44,704 bases of DNA, taken from positions 1 to 44,704 of the forward strand of contig NZ_CALDXR010000036.1 of NCBI RefSeq assembly GCF_937920985.1. The letters run 5' to 3'. Numbering within the stretch: position 1 is the stretch's first letter; each line of letters starts with the position of its first letter. This DNA is from an uncultured Phascolarctobacterium sp. GTDB lineage: Bacteria > Bacillota > Negativicutes > Acidaminococcales > Acidaminococcaceae. Under the pieces are notes generated by a model. It worked only from the letters and a program-made list of their open reading frames with translations, was not told where the DNA came from and made no database searches. The position numbers were made by a program, and so were the translations under genes. Positions 16,839 through 25,409 of the stretch are shown one piece after another.

Positions 16839-16877
16839 AAAAAAAGCGCAGAACCACTTGATGTTTTGGTTCTGCGC
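16839..16877 (-). terminator. Terminator after the 16891-17583 gene
   Basis: Perfect 11-bp stem GCGCAGAACCA/TGGTTCTGCGC (16846-16856 with 16867-16877), followed on the minus strand by seven T. Confidence 0.9.
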
Positions 16878-16890
16878 TTGAGAATTTATA

Positions 16891-17583
16891 TTAAAAATAC
16901 AACTTTTCCTTAGGATAAGTGCTATGCAGCAATTGCCGCAAACATCTGAAATCATCAGATTTGAAGGGCACCAGCATATACTTGTTTTTCAGATAGGCAA
17001 GAAAATCCTGCAGATTAGCACATTTGATATAATGCTCCTGTGAATCATCATTAATATATTCACCAATGACGTTATTAATAAGCTGAATAGTCTCCGGCGA
17101 AACACCGGTATCCGGTACAAGATATAATTGCGAAATAATATTGTTGAAGCTATAGGCCATCGGCTTGTGCCAACGGCTCTGCGTCAGCATAAACAAGCGG
17201 GCAAAGGCTATAAGATTACGCAAGCTTCTATTGGCAGGATGAACATTTTCGTCCGCTTCATTATCCTGCTCAAAGGCTGTCAACTTCGGTGGCACCGGCA
17301 TCTCCCATGCTTCCAGCAGCCTGAGTCCCATTTTTTCAGGAAAGACAGGATAATAGACAAGCCTTTTTTCCAAATCACAGACCTTGAGCATGATAATGTT
17401 ATCTTTCAGGAAATGGTCACTGCCATTAGCGTTATGGACAAGGCTCCAGGGTGGCAGCTCCTCATATGCTTCTACACTAACATGATACTTAGTATTTAAT
17501 GCCAAAGCATGGGCCCAGCTTTCACAATTATCTCTATAAAAAGCAATAGTTTTTTGGATACTCGGAGGATTACACTTATGCAT
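16891..17583 (-). CDS. Hypothetical cytoplasmic protein
   Basis: From the ATG at 17583 (GGAAGG about 9 nt upstream) the protein has 230 residues. An ATG at 17628 gives 245 residues, but its AGGAGG is about 20 nt away, so the start is uncertain. There is no signal peptide or membrane segment. Notable features are an N-terminal IQKTIAFYRDNCESWAHALAL stretch (in pieces), a central RNLIAFARLFMLTQSRWHKPMAY and a basic C-terminus. I do not recognise the family. It is a single-gene unit with its own strong terminator. Confidence 0.6.
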   Translation of the reverse strand: MHKCNPPSIQKTIAFYRDNCESWAHALALNTKYHVSVEAYEELPPWSLVHNANGSDHFLKDNIIMLKVCDLEKRLVYYPVFPEKMGLRLLEAWEMPVPPKLTAFEQDNEADENVHPANRSLRNLIAFARLFMLTQSRWHKPMAYSFNNIISQLYLVPDTGVSPETIQLINNVIGEYINDDSQEHYIKCANLQDFLAYLKNKYMLVPFKSDDFRCLRQLLHSTYPKEKLYF

Positions 17584-17994
17584 TACATCACGCCTTCCGT
17601 ATTTATTATTCTTTACCAAATTCATCAATAAACAAGGACTTAATCTTCCTCCTTTCCAATACCCTAAGCAAGCTTTTTCTTATACCTGGTTTAGTATAAG
17701 TTACACCGCCTTAAATTCGTTTGACTCTTTGTTATTTTCTGAAAAAATCGCTGAAAAATATAACTCCCTGCGATTTTGTAAGCAATCACAGGGAGTACCG
17801 ATACCTTTTATCATCTGCAAGTAAGAATTTTCCAGTAACTGTTTCACAAGCGTAATTATACTACTAATTAATGCATTTGTCCAGCGCTTTCTAAAAGAAT
17901 TTTTAATATTTTCTTACTTATCATTAATATGCATTCTATTTTTTCTTTATTTCTATTGAGAATATTAAGTATTCCTTGTAGTTATATATTTAGC
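17584..17994. other. AT-rich intergenic region
   Basis: About 410 bp without a credible gene. The right part of the upstream gene's leader (AGGAGG at 17650 or so, complement), a hairpin at 17752-17796 and low-complexity A/T sequence are all I can identify. Confidence 0.6.
17752..17796 (-). terminator. Probable terminator after the O-antigen ligase-like gene
   Basis: Minus strand: ACTCCCTG (17796-17789) pairs with CAGGGAGT (17770-17763), with a partly paired interior, followed by TATATTTTT. It is about 200 nt after the gene's stop, so the assignment is tentative. Confidence 0.5.
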
Positions 17995-19350
17995 TCAATC
18001 ACACTGCTCATTCAGGCGTGCGCAAAGCAGTGTCAAGCCACCCAAGGTCCAAAACAGTAATCCCATTTGGGTATTAAAGTAAACGTGGTCTGTCAATCCG
18101 CCAATAATAATGCCTACTGTTGCCAGCACATAACCGCGTCCCATAGCCTTCAGGCACAAGCTGCGTCCATGATAGGCCAGTTTCCAGCCTGCAGGCAGAA
18201 AAATGCCGAACCAGATAACAAGAAACATCAATAGGCCATGTGCTCCCAGCTCTGCCCAGATATTCAGGAAAATATTGTGGCAGTGGTACATGATGACGTT
18301 CTTATCTGCCAGATAAAAATTGTACGTGGGGTAAACAAAGCGATAGCCGTACCAGCCTACACCAAGAGGAAATTCCTCAATAATCCACTTGGTGCTCTTT
18401 AAATAGGCCATACGCAAAGCAATAGAGGTGTCACCACCATAGCCGCCGCGGATAGATTCCAGACGCTGCAGCACCGCCTGCCCGCCAAGTGCCAGCGCAG
18501 CAGCGCCGCCGCCCAATATAGGAATAAAAGCCTTACGGCAGAAAAGCACGCAGAACGCCAGCAGCATCACAGCGCAGGCTACCCAGTTACCGCGTGAATA
18601 TGTATAAAGCAGGCAGACTGCTGCCAAAAGTCCCGTTGCCAGAAAGGCCAGACGCCATTTTTTATACGCCTTAGTCTGGTTGAAAAAGGCTGTGCTGTAA
18701 GCCACCACCAGCACAAGATAGCCTGCCAGGATATTGGGATTGACCAGCGTAGAGAAAACGCGCACCTTCAAATCAGGGAACTGCGCCGGGTCCACCCAGA
18801 TACCTTCAGCCGTAACGCCGAAAATCTTCTGCGCGATACCGATGGCACTCACCAGCAGCGATACGATTAAAAAGGCGCCCATGAGCTGCAGCGGACGCGG
18901 CAGCATGCCGAAGCGCTGCCACGCAAGTGCCAGCCTTTGCTTAGTGTCGGCATTTTTCCAGGCCTCGCTTTGCGACAGCGGCTCAATAGCGCAAGCAGTC
19001 AGACCTGCCCTGTCCTGCTCACTGCTGCGACCGTAGCGCAGCAGAACAAAAAACAGCGCCGCATACTGGCCTACAACATATACCAGATTCCAGAAGGACA
19101 AAAATCTGTCCAAGGAAAAATATACCGAAACAACCGCAATCAGCAAAAGAAGATAAAACGCTCCCTGCTGCCACGGCTTCAGCACATTCTCCTGCTGCGG
19201 ACGTCCCTTAACATGCGACACAAGCACAGCACTGATAAAGGTCATTGCTACGCAGAAGGATGTGAACTCCTGCTCCAGCGGAATAACTGCCACAGTAAAC
19301 AGCAGCATATACCATATTTTATTTTCGAGATAATTTGCCAGTTTTGTCAT
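17995..19350 (-). CDS. O-antigen ligase / Wzy-type polymerase family membrane protein
   Basis: Proteins of this family join undecaprenyl-linked glycan chains to lipid A-core or to other acceptors on the periplasmic side of the inner membrane. From the ATG at 19350 (AGGG upstream) the protein has 451 residues and about eleven hydrophobic segments. A large periplasmic loop lies around residues 280-340. It contains the family hallmark YHCHNIFLNIWAELGAHGLL, including the conserved His and Glu, which identifies a Wzy_C/WaaL-type protein. The presence of such a protein fits a diderm envelope. It stands alone, with no other LPS genes beside it, so WaaL, Wzy or teichoic/glycan ligase cannot be told apart. 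Confidence 0.85.
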   Translation of the reverse strand: MTKLANYLENKIWYMLLFTVAVIPLEQEFTSFCVAMTFISAVLVSHVKGRPQQENVLKPWQQGAFYLLLLIAVVSVYFSLDRFLSFWNLVYVVGQYAALFFVLLRYGRSSEQDRAGLTACAIEPLSQSEAWKNADTKQRLALAWQRFGMLPRPLQLMGAFLIVSLLVSAIGIAQKIFGVTAEGIWVDPAQFPDLKVRVFSTLVNPNILAGYLVLVVAYSTAFFNQTKAYKKWRLAFLATGLLAAVCLLYTYSRGNWVACAVMLLAFCVLFCRKAFIPILGGGAAALALGGQAVLQRLESIRGGYGGDTSIALRMAYLKSTKWIIEEFPLGVGWYGYRFVYPTYNFYLADKNVIMYHCHNIFLNIWAELGAHGLLMFLVIWFGIFLPAGWKLAYHGRSLCLKAMGRGYVLATVGIIIGGLTDHVYFNTQMGLLFWTLGGLTLLCARLNEQCD

Positions 19351-19384
19351 GATGCACCCTAACAAAAAATTCTATTTTCTAAAC

Positions 19385-19422
19385 GAGCAATTAATATATC
19401 GCAGCACGATATTTAATTGCGA
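19385..19422. repeat. Minimal copy (ends only) of the MITE-like repeat
   Basis: The left end sequence (GAGCAATTAATATATCG) is joined through five bases to the right end sequence (CGATATTTAATTGCGA), with the 156-bp interior absent. The flanks (TAAAC on the left, CGCAGATACTC on the right) match those of the full copy at 19504-19697. Confidence 0.8.
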
Positions 19423-19429
19423 CGCAGAT

Positions 19430-19490
19430 ACTCCCCCTTCCGCCTCGCTACGCTCGGCACCTTCCCCGAGGGGCAGGCAAGAAGGTTAGC
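19430..19490. repeat. C-rich dispersed repeat (CCCCTTCCGCCTC...CGGCACCTTCCCC)
   Basis: Nearly the same sequence recurs at 44178-44225. It contains a short hairpin (CCGCCTCGC/GCTCGGC type). It sits between the minimal and full copies of the MITE-like repeat. Confidence 0.75.
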
Positions 19491-19503
19491 AAACAGCCTA
19501 AAC

Positions 19504-19697
19504 GAGCAATTAATATATCGTGTAAGGAATAGCAATTTTAGTAAATGAGTGTCCGGAACCATAGAAGCAAGGGTACGTAACTTTCTCTTACCGTCTGACA
19601 AATTTTACCGAAGCTTCGTCCTGGTTCCACATGAAATTTGCGTTGTGCCCTAAGGCACGGGAAAATTGCTTCTGACTGAAACGATATTTAATTGCGA
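19504..19697. mobile_element. MITE-like structured repeat, copy A
   Basis: A 194-bp unit with imperfect terminal inverted repeats (GCAATTAATATATCG against GCAATTAAATATCG). A second copy of exactly the same length lies at 44374-44567. The interior folds as one rod: AGCAATTTT pairs with AAAATTGCT, GGAACCA (19555-19561) with TGGTTCC (19622-19628), GAAGC (19564-19568) with GCTTC (19613-19617), plus a GTGCC-CTAA-GGCAC hairpin (19645-19658). The other copy changes both sides of three of these stems and the hairpin together. No reading frame is shared by the copies. No transposase is present in the window. Confidence 0.8.
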
Positions 19698-19740
19698 CGC
19701 AGATACTCGTTACCGAAGTCAATAAACCTCAATATCGTCT

Positions 19741-21045
19741 TCAGTTCATCCCACGCTTATCCGCCAGCAGCATCTTCTTAAACTCGCCCACCAGATACAG
19801 GCTGCCGCAAACGCACACAACACCGTCAGCGCCTGCATTGCGGATAGCAGCATCATACGCCGTAGCAAGATCCGCCTCCGCCACAGCATTGCTGCCCACC
19901 AGCTTCGCCAAATCCGCAGCCTCCGCAGCACGCGCACCCTCATCGGCACGCACGGTATAAACAACATCGTCCTGCTTAATCAGCGTTTTGATAACACCGC
20001 TCATATCCTTGTCACCCATCATGCCAAAGACAAACTGCACCTGCTTGCCGGGATAGTACTTATCCAAAGCATTACGCAGAGCCTTGGCCCCGTCAGGATT
20101 ATGCGCACCATCCAGAATAATATCCGGATTCTTATGAATACGCTCCAAGCGTCCCGGCCAAATGGTGTTGGCCACGCCCACATGCAGCGCCAGCTCATTA
20201 ATGCGGTCATCCTGCTTGCTGACCAGCTTGGCAGCAACAATCGCTACGCTGGTATTCTTAATCTGGTGCTCGCCCGGCAGCTTGATTTCGTAATCAGAAT
20301 GATAGAAATCACCTGCATGCAGCGTAAAGGTCTGGCCCTCCATCGAGCTTGTTACCTCCGTGCCATGAAAAGCCTTGCCGTAAAGATAAACCGGCGCTTC
20401 CTTAAACATAGCCAGGCTTACAATAGGACCAAGCGCTTCATTGCCCTCGGCTGCAGTAACCAGAGGCACCTTTTCCTTGATAATACCGGCCTTCTGCATA
20501 GCAATGCGCTCCAGCGTTTTGCCGCAGCGGTCAGTATGGTCCAGCGCAACATTGGTAATAACGCTGACCACCGGTGTGATTACGTTGGTGGAATCCCACA
20601 GGCCGCCCATGCCTACCTCAATAACAGCGTAATCCACCTTCTGCAGGTAAAAATACAAAAACGCTGCAGCCGTCAGAATCTCAAACTGCGTCGGCTGCTC
20701 GCACACGCCCTTTTTGACAACGCTGTCGGCAGCAGCCTTTACCGCAGTAATCACCGTAGCAAAATCCTCGTCGCTGATATCCTTGCCGTTGAGGTTAATG
20801 CGCTCGTTATACTTCACCAGATGCGGGGAAGTAAACTTGCCCACCTTCAGGTTTGCTGCCAGCAGAATATTCGTAATCATGCTGGTAACAGAGCCCTTGC
20901 CGTTAGTACCGGTTACATGCACTGTTTTAATCTTTTGCTCCGGGTTTCCCAGCTCACGCAAAAGTCCTTCAATACGCTCCATACCGAGCTTAATGCCAAA
21001 TTTGCCCAGGCTGTCTAAATATGCCAGGCTTTCTGTATAATTCAT
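19741..21045 (-). CDS. folC: Bifunctional folylpolyglutamate synthase / dihydrofolate synthase
   Basis: FolC adds glutamate to dihydropteroate and to folates, trapping them in the cell. The protein has 434 residues with the Mur-ligase-like architecture: ATP loop VTGTNGKGSV (about 43-52), TSPHLVKYNERI (about 77-88), the carbamylated-lysine region, LPGEHQIKNTSVA, and a C-terminal domain beginning near residue 295 with ILDGAHNPDGAKAL. The ATG at 21045 has GGAGG 9 nt upstream. It is transcribed alone, with a promoter region in 21046-21120. Confidence 0.95.
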   Translation of the reverse strand: MNYTESLAYLDSLGKFGIKLGMERIEGLLRELGNPEQKIKTVHVTGTNGKGSVTSMITNILLAANLKVGKFTSPHLVKYNERINLNGKDISDEDFATVITAVKAAADSVVKKGVCEQPTQFEILTAAAFLYFYLQKVDYAVIEVGMGGLWDSTNVITPVVSVITNVALDHTDRCGKTLERIAMQKAGIIKEKVPLVTAAEGNEALGPIVSLAMFKEAPVYLYGKAFHGTEVTSSMEGQTFTLHAGDFYHSDYEIKLPGEHQIKNTSVAIVAAKLVSKQDDRINELALHVGVANTIWPGRLERIHKNPDIILDGAHNPDGAKALRNALDKYYPGKQVQFVFGMMGDKDMSGVIKTLIKQDDVVYTVRADEGARAAEAADLAKLVGSNAVAEADLATAYDAAIRNAGADGVVCVCGSLYLVGEFKKMLLADKRGMN

Positions 21046-21123
21046 TGTGCTTACGCCTCCATTAATAATTAGCTAACAGTTTATTATAACATAGTTTTGC
21101 GCACTGCGTCTTGCGAAAAGCAT

Positions 21124-21162
21124 AAAAATAGCCGCTGCGTCACAAGAACGAGCGACTATTTT
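21124..21162 (-). terminator. Terminator after the zinc-ribbon/DUF805 gene
   Basis: AAAATAGCCGCT (21125-21136) pairs with AGCGACTATTTT (21151-21162) with one mismatch and flanking A/T runs. It could work in both directions but serves the minus-strand gene at 21218. Confidence 0.8.
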
Positions 21163-21217
21163 GCTAAGCGAAATACTTACATATTATATATAGCAGCTTT
21201 TAGCTGCCCACGCAGGC

Positions 21218-21997
21218 CTACTGCTGCAAGGGATCCTCGCCATATTGGTTCGGTCCTTCGGTTCCTTTAAAGAACAACATATAAAGAGCAAAGAAAATAT
21301 TCACAAGCGGTACAAGCATAAGCAGCATCCACCAGCCGCTCAAATCCAAATCATGCAAGCGACGTACATCCATCATAATATTAGAAACGAAGCTAAATAA
21401 GCTGAATCCGAAAGCGACAACTGCAAACAAAAGCTCAAGCGCATCTATGGTATTAGTCGCAAATGTCAAAACACCCTGCACAACACAAAGCACTAATGAC
21501 AGGAATAAGCTTCTGTAAATATAAGACTTACGGTTCAAGCGACCTTTAGACGTAAAGAACAGCTCCTTGAAAACTGCCTCCTTATCCGCACTGCTGTCCT
21601 TGAACAGCAGGTTCAAGCCCTCGCCAAGGTTCAAAAACTTCTTGCCTGCTTTGGGTGCTGACTGAGCGCTATACGCATCGGTGTCAGCTGCACCGGCAGC
21701 ATTGGTATGCTTAAATTCATCAGGATCAGGATTAACCTTAGGATTGCCATCAGCATTAGCGTCAGTATTTACGTTTGCTTGAGCATCAGCAGCACCAAAA
21801 CCTTCTTGCTCAGGACTGTCATTAATACTCTTTTTATAGCTTATATCAGCACTGCTGGCAGCACCGGCTGCAACACCGGCAACAGCAGCAGCTCCAGCCT
21901 GCTGATTTTGCTCCTGCTCCACCTTCTGGCCGCAGTTCACGCAAAACTTAGCGCCAGGATTCAACTCACTCCCGCAATTAGTACAAAATTTAGCCAT
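21218..21997 (-). CDS. Zinc-ribbon protein with C-terminal DUF805 membrane domain
   Basis: The protein has 259 residues. The N-terminus is a zinc ribbon with two CxxC pairs (FCTNCGSELNPGAKFCVNCGQ, Cys5, 8, 19 and 22 approximately). A low-complexity Ala/Asn/Asp linker (about 28-120) follows, with repeated DANADGNPK-like residues. The last 125 residues are a DUF805 domain, with FFTSKGRLNRKSYI and then three or four membrane segments and MDVRRLHDLDLSGWWML. DUF805 proteins are inner-membrane proteins of unknown function. The ATG at 21997 has GGGAGG 9 nt upstream. Confidence 0.85.
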   Translation of the reverse strand: MAKFCTNCGSELNPGAKFCVNCGQKVEQEQNQQAGAAAVAGVAAGAASSADISYKKSINDSPEQEGFGAADAQANVNTDANADGNPKVNPDPDEFKHTNAAGAADTDAYSAQSAPKAGKKFLNLGEGLNLLFKDSSADKEAVFKELFFTSKGRLNRKSYIYRSLFLSLVLCVVQGVLTFATNTIDALELLFAVVAFGFSLFSFVSNIMMDVRRLHDLDLSGWWMLLMLVPLVNIFFALYMLFFKGTEGPNQYGEDPLQQ

Positions 21998-22100
21998 CTT
22001 TACCGCCTCCCTTTGCTTTTATTGTACCGCAATCAGCACTGTAATTCAAGAAAATGCGCCTTAGGCAACAAAATAAAAAGCGTACCGCACCTGCACTCCT

Positions 22101-22187
22101 CCAAAACCGTACAAAACTGTACAAACCGTACAAAGCCCCATGCTGTAAGGCTTTGCGCCTGTACGGTTTTCTTTTTGGTGTACAGTT
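22101..22187 (-). repeat. GTACG hairpin repeat, diverged copy, serving as terminator of the XRE gene
   Basis: AAACCGTACA and TGTACGGTTT-like arms (22123-22169) close an inner AAAGCC/GGCTTT stem. Further GTAC-containing units flank it. Related copies lie at 24056-24145, 25146-25250 and 32666-32770. Confidence 0.75.
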
Positions 22188-22694
22188 TTATTCCTCTTCC
22201 TGCAATTCTTCCAGCTGCTTATACGTGGCCATTAAGTGCTTTTCTAAGCTGGCATCATTATAATGATAACGCCACTCGTCATATTCCTTACGGGTTATTT
22301 CGCCCTGCTCCAGCGCCGTCTGCATATCCAGCCATTCCTGCAGCACATAATCATCAAATGTCTTCTGCGGTCCTGCTGTTGCTGTGCCAATCACCACTGC
22401 AAAACGACCATCCACCTTGACAAGCTTCCAGCCTGCATAATCCTCCAGAGCAAAAAAGGTCTGCATCAGGCCGGCACGGTTATGAATATCAGGAATCCTG
22501 AACACTGCAGGATCTACGCCAAAAATCTCACCCAGCTTTTCCAGCGTTGCCTCCTTCGGCTTCCTGTTGCCGTGCTCATACTGGTTGACGCGCACCTCCG
22601 CTGTGGATTCCGAAAATCCCAGCAGCAGTCCCAGCTGCTTCTGCGTCAAATTATGCTTTTGACGAAAATAGCTTATGCGTCTGCTTACTGCCAT
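22188..22694 (-). CDS. XRE-family transcriptional regulator
   Basis: The protein has 168 residues from the ATG at 22694 (GGAGG upstream). The N-terminal helix-turn-helix (about 5-62) shows ISYFRQKHNLTQKQLGLLLG, RVNQYEHGNRKP and LEKLGEIFGVDP. The remaining 100 residues form an uncharacterised domain containing FALEDYAGWKLVKVDGRFAVVIG and a Glu-rich end, resembling regulators found in phage and plasmid-like islands. It is divergent from the RepA-like ATPase gene and its promoter overlaps repeated ACAGAAT/AGATAA sequences, so autoregulation and control of the ATPase are likely (inferred). Confidence 0.88.
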   Translation of the reverse strand: MAVSRRISYFRQKHNLTQKQLGLLLGFSESTAEVRVNQYEHGNRKPKEATLEKLGEIFGVDPAVFRIPDIHNRAGLMQTFFALEDYAGWKLVKVDGRFAVVIGTATAGPQKTFDDYVLQEWLDMQTALEQGEITRKEYDEWRYHYNDASLEKHLMATYKQLEELQEEE

Positions 22695-22732
22695 AGCAAA
22701 CACCTCCAACTAAAACAAATTCTGTTATCTTT

Positions 22733-22761
22733 AGTATAGTAGCAGATAATTCTGTTGGCAA
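22733..22761 (-). promoter_or_regulatory. Promoter and putative operator of the XRE regulator
   Basis: Minus strand TTGCCA (22761-22756), a 17-nt spacer and TATACT (22738-22733). ACAGAAT occurs twice, once in the spacer and once just downstream, with TATCT/AGATA inverted around the -10. Confidence 0.7.
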
Positions 22762-22799
22762 GCTCGCCTATTATTTTCAGAACATTTCTGCTACTTTCC

Positions 22800-22828
22800 T
22801 TGACTTAACGTAATATGTTTATTATAAT
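22800..22828 (+). promoter_or_regulatory. Promoter of the RepA-like ATPase gene
   Basis: TTGACT (22800-22805), a 17-nt spacer and TATAAT (22823-22828), about 60 nt before the ATG at 22890. Confidence 0.8.
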
Positions 22829-22889
22829 AGGATTGTCTACTAAACGCTTTTTGCTTTAGTAAGCAGAATATTTTGAAAGGAGTCCTTCT

Positions 22890-23921
22890 ATGACAACAAT
22901 TGACAACGTATTTCAACCGAAGCAAACCTTTACAACTGCACCGGAGCTACAGACGCTTTCCATGCCGGAGCTTTATGACACGGAGTTTCCCATGCTCCAG
23001 CCTATTATCCAGGATCTGCTCTATCCGGGGCTGTATATTCTGGCTGGTGCACCGAAGATAGGCAAATCGTTTCTGATGGCGCAGCTTGCCTACCACGTTG
23101 CCCGCGGTGAGCAGCTGTGGAACTACCCCGTACAACAAAGCGGTGTGTTGTATCTGGCATTGGAGGATAAGTTTTACCGCCTGCAGCAGCGCCTTGTGCG
23201 CATGTTTGATATGGAGGTCACAGATAATCTGCATATGGCAGTAAGTGCTCAGGACGTTGATAACGGCTTGGAGGAGCAGCTGAACTCCTTTATGCAAAAG
23301 TATCCTGATGTGCGCCTGATAATCATTGACACCTTGCAGAAAATACGCAGCGCTCAGGACGAAAAATGTAATTACGCCCGCGATTACAGCAGTGCAGCTA
23401 AGCTGAAGGAATTTGCTGATAAGCATAATATTTGCCTTCTGCTGGTACATCATACGCGCAAGCAGCAGTCTGAAGACTCCTTTGAGATGATTTCCGGCTC
23501 CAACGGTCTTTTGGGTGCGGCGGACGGTGCTATGGTGCTGCGCAAAAGTCAGCGCGGTGACAATAAGGCTTCCCTGGAGATTGTCGGCCGCGACCTTGTG
23601 GACCAGCTGCTTACGCTGAGCTTTTCGCAGGCACACTGCCTCTGGAAGCTGGAACGGGCTGCTGCAAGCCGCTTTCTGCAGCCACCGGATGAGGTTTTGG
23701 AAGCAATCAGCGCCTTTGTGCAGCAATGCAACGGCCATTGGCATGGCACAGCGCAGGGACTGCTGGACGCTATGCATTACAATAAAATTTCCAACAATAG
23801 TCTGGGACGCAGAATTAACGCCAAAAAGCAACAGCTTTTAGATTCCTATAATATCGTATCCAACCGTCACCGCCGAGATATCGACCTGCGCTATCTGCCG
23901 CCGCAGGCGCAAGCTGCGTAA
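22890..23921 (+). CDS. RepA-like RecA-fold ATPase (AAA_25 family)
   Basis: The protein has 343 residues and is one of few plus-strand genes. Walker A is GAPKIGKSF (about 52-60), Walker B is LIIIDTL (about 145-151), and LLLVHHTRK follows in the position of the RecA/DnaB-like sensor motif. A C-terminal winged-helix-like region (about 265-330) ends the protein. Such proteins are hexameric helicases or loaders of plasmids and phages (RSF1010 RepA relatives). No replication origin or primase is beside it, so it is probably a remnant or orphan of an integrated element. The ATG at 22890 has AAAGGAG 9 nt upstream. Confidence 0.85.
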   Translation: MTTIDNVFQPKQTFTTAPELQTLSMPELYDTEFPMLQPIIQDLLYPGLYILAGAPKIGKSFLMAQLAYHVARGEQLWNYPVQQSGVLYLALEDKFYRLQQRLVRMFDMEVTDNLHMAVSAQDVDNGLEEQLNSFMQKYPDVRLIIIDTLQKIRSAQDEKCNYARDYSSAAKLKEFADKHNICLLLVHHTRKQQSEDSFEMISGSNGLLGAADGAMVLRKSQRGDNKASLEIVGRDLVDQLLTLSFSQAHCLWKLERAAASRFLQPPDEVLEAISAFVQQCNGHWHGTAQGLLDAMHYNKISNNSLGRRINAKKQQLLDSYNIVSNRHRRDIDLRYLPPQAQAA

Positions 23922-24055
23922 ATAAAAATGCTACTTGTTTTCATATTCACCTATAATAACGATTGTAGCAGCAGCTGATAGATTTCCCTACTCCTAAAAA
24001 GTGTGCAAATGCACAGAATTCAGGAGTACAGTTATAGCTAAGTCATTTCACTACC

Positions 24056-24145
24056 GTACACATATAAAAAAACCGTACAGCCCCAAAGCCGCATGTGGCA
24101 AGGGATTGTACGGTTTGTACGCTTTTGTACGCTTTTCAGGGAGCA
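24056..24145 (-). repeat. GTACG hairpin repeat copy, acting as terminator of the nuclease-family gene
   Basis: AAACCGTACA...TGTACGGTTT arms (24069-24115) enclose a GCC-GCATGT-GGC inner hairpin. On the minus strand the stem is followed by seven T. It lies 12 nt after the stop of the gene at 24157. Confidence 0.8.
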
Positions 24146-24156
24146 CTGCATTAAGC

Positions 24157-24975
24157 TTAAGCAGTTCTCTTTTCTGCCAGACGGCGCACCTCTTCCACCG
24201 TAAGCTTGCTGTGCTTAGCAGCAAAATCAATACTCATACCATCTGCCAACAAGCTCAATGCAACCTCTACACTTTTCTTATGCACTGTCTCTTTAGCTGC
24301 TTGCTTAGCTGCTTGTTCAGCTACATTCTGTGCATATAATTCAATGATATCTGTCATTTTTTCTTCGCCCTCCTTGCTACATTTTAAAAACTCCATACGC
24401 TCGGCAAATTCTTTATAATGCAGCTTTGCCGGTTCCGTACAATATAAATCCTGCATCAGCCTCCCCAACGCAGTATTGTCACGACAATTACTGTTTACAT
24501 AAACAATATACGATCCATCAGAGAAATCTGAACTCTCCTCTTTAATTACGCGCTCTACGCTGTAAAGCGGAAGTCCTTTCTTAAATACATCATTTTCAGT
24601 AATAAAAATGATATAGCTGTCAGGAAGCTCATTGTAATCCCTATTGGCTTGCAAAAATTGCGTGTCTAACACACTGCTGTAAAATCTTGCTCTTCTCACA
24701 GATGCGCCTTCATCGCTTCGCTGCACTTCCACATTAAAATATCTGCCAAATCCATCCTCTGCCAAAATATCCAGCTGTGCGGAATGTCCGTAAATATTTT
24801 GAATAAATCTTTGTATCCTTACATTTTTCACTTTGATTTTATCATCTTTCAAAATAACGCGCAACATTATTTGCGCTGCCGACACATTCTCATCCAGCAT
24901 AAGATTCATAAATTTATTATTCATCATACTTAGTCCTTCTATTACCTGTCTGATAAGCTTATAATCTGTCTGCAT
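24157..24975 (-). CDS. Rpn/PD-(D/E)XK nuclease-family protein (PDDEXK_2 transposase-like)
   Basis: The protein has 272 residues. The N-terminal domain carries the nuclease core LDILAEDGFGRYFNVEVQR (D about 74, ExQ about 87-89) followed by RRARFYSSVLDTQFL, as in the Rpn family of recombination-promoting nucleases. YIIFITENDVFKKGLPLYSVER and SYIVYVNSNC follow. The C-terminal 60 residues contain an Ala-rich helix and LLADGMSIDFAAKHSKLTVEEV, a typical tail of these proteins. Rpn proteins are DNA endonucleases; some are linked to phage defence. The ATG at 24975 has AAGGAG 9 nt upstream and a TTGACT/TATACT promoter precedes it. Confidence 0.9.
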   Translation of the reverse strand: MQTDYKLIRQVIEGLSMMNNKFMNLMLDENVSAAQIMLRVILKDDKIKVKNVRIQRFIQNIYGHSAQLDILAEDGFGRYFNVEVQRSDEGASVRRARFYSSVLDTQFLQANRDYNELPDSYIIFITENDVFKKGLPLYSVERVIKEESSDFSDGSYIVYVNSNCRDNTALGRLMQDLYCTEPAKLHYKEFAERMEFLKCSKEGEEKMTDIIELYAQNVAEQAAKQAAKETVHKKSVEVALSLLADGMSIDFAAKHSKLTVEEVRRLAEKRTA

Positions 24976-25019
24976 CTCAACAACTCCTTTGTAATTATCT
25001 GATTATTCTTATTTTTAAT

Positions 25020-25048
25020 AGTATACCATTCAGCCCAATAGAAGTCAA
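25020..25048 (-). promoter_or_regulatory. Promoter of the Rpn-family gene
   Basis: Minus strand TTGACT (25048-25043), a 17-nt spacer and TATACT (25025-25020). Confidence 0.8.
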
Positions 25049-25288
25049 CATAATTTTCTGACTATTTTATTGCTATAAAAAAATGAGCCTATTTTTAGGT
25101 GTCGACTACAATTTCATGAGGATATTTTAAAATTCGCCAGCTCAATACCGTACACATGCAAAAAACCGTACAGCCCCAAAGCCGCATGCGGCAAGGGATT
25201 GTACGGTTTGTACGCTTTTGTACGGTTTTCAGGGAGCACGGCTTGCAAAACAAAAAGCGTACAACACGAAACCTTCACAGCTTGTTCG

Positions 25289-25317
25289 TTGTACGCTCTT
25301 CATTCTTGTGGTAAAAT
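25289..25317 (+). promoter_or_regulatory. Promoter of toxin mRNA, left copy
   Basis: TTGTAC (25289-25294), a 17-nt spacer and TAAAAT (25312-25317). The -35 lies inside the right arm of an inverted repeat (GTTGTACGC). The leader carries GGCGGTTGCCCTC, complementary to GAGGGCAACCG about 210 nt further on in the same RNA. Confidence 0.75.
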
Positions 25318-25409
25318 ATTTTTATGGTGCTTCCATAACGGTAGGCGGTTGCCCTCTGACGTGATCAATTCAGTTTCACTGAAAATCCCGCAAGAGGGAG
25401 GTGTTACTG

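Noticed and set aside
19413..19601. Minus-strand frame of 62 codons across the dispersed repeats
   Set aside because: It is not conserved in the second copy of the element and has no ribosome site.
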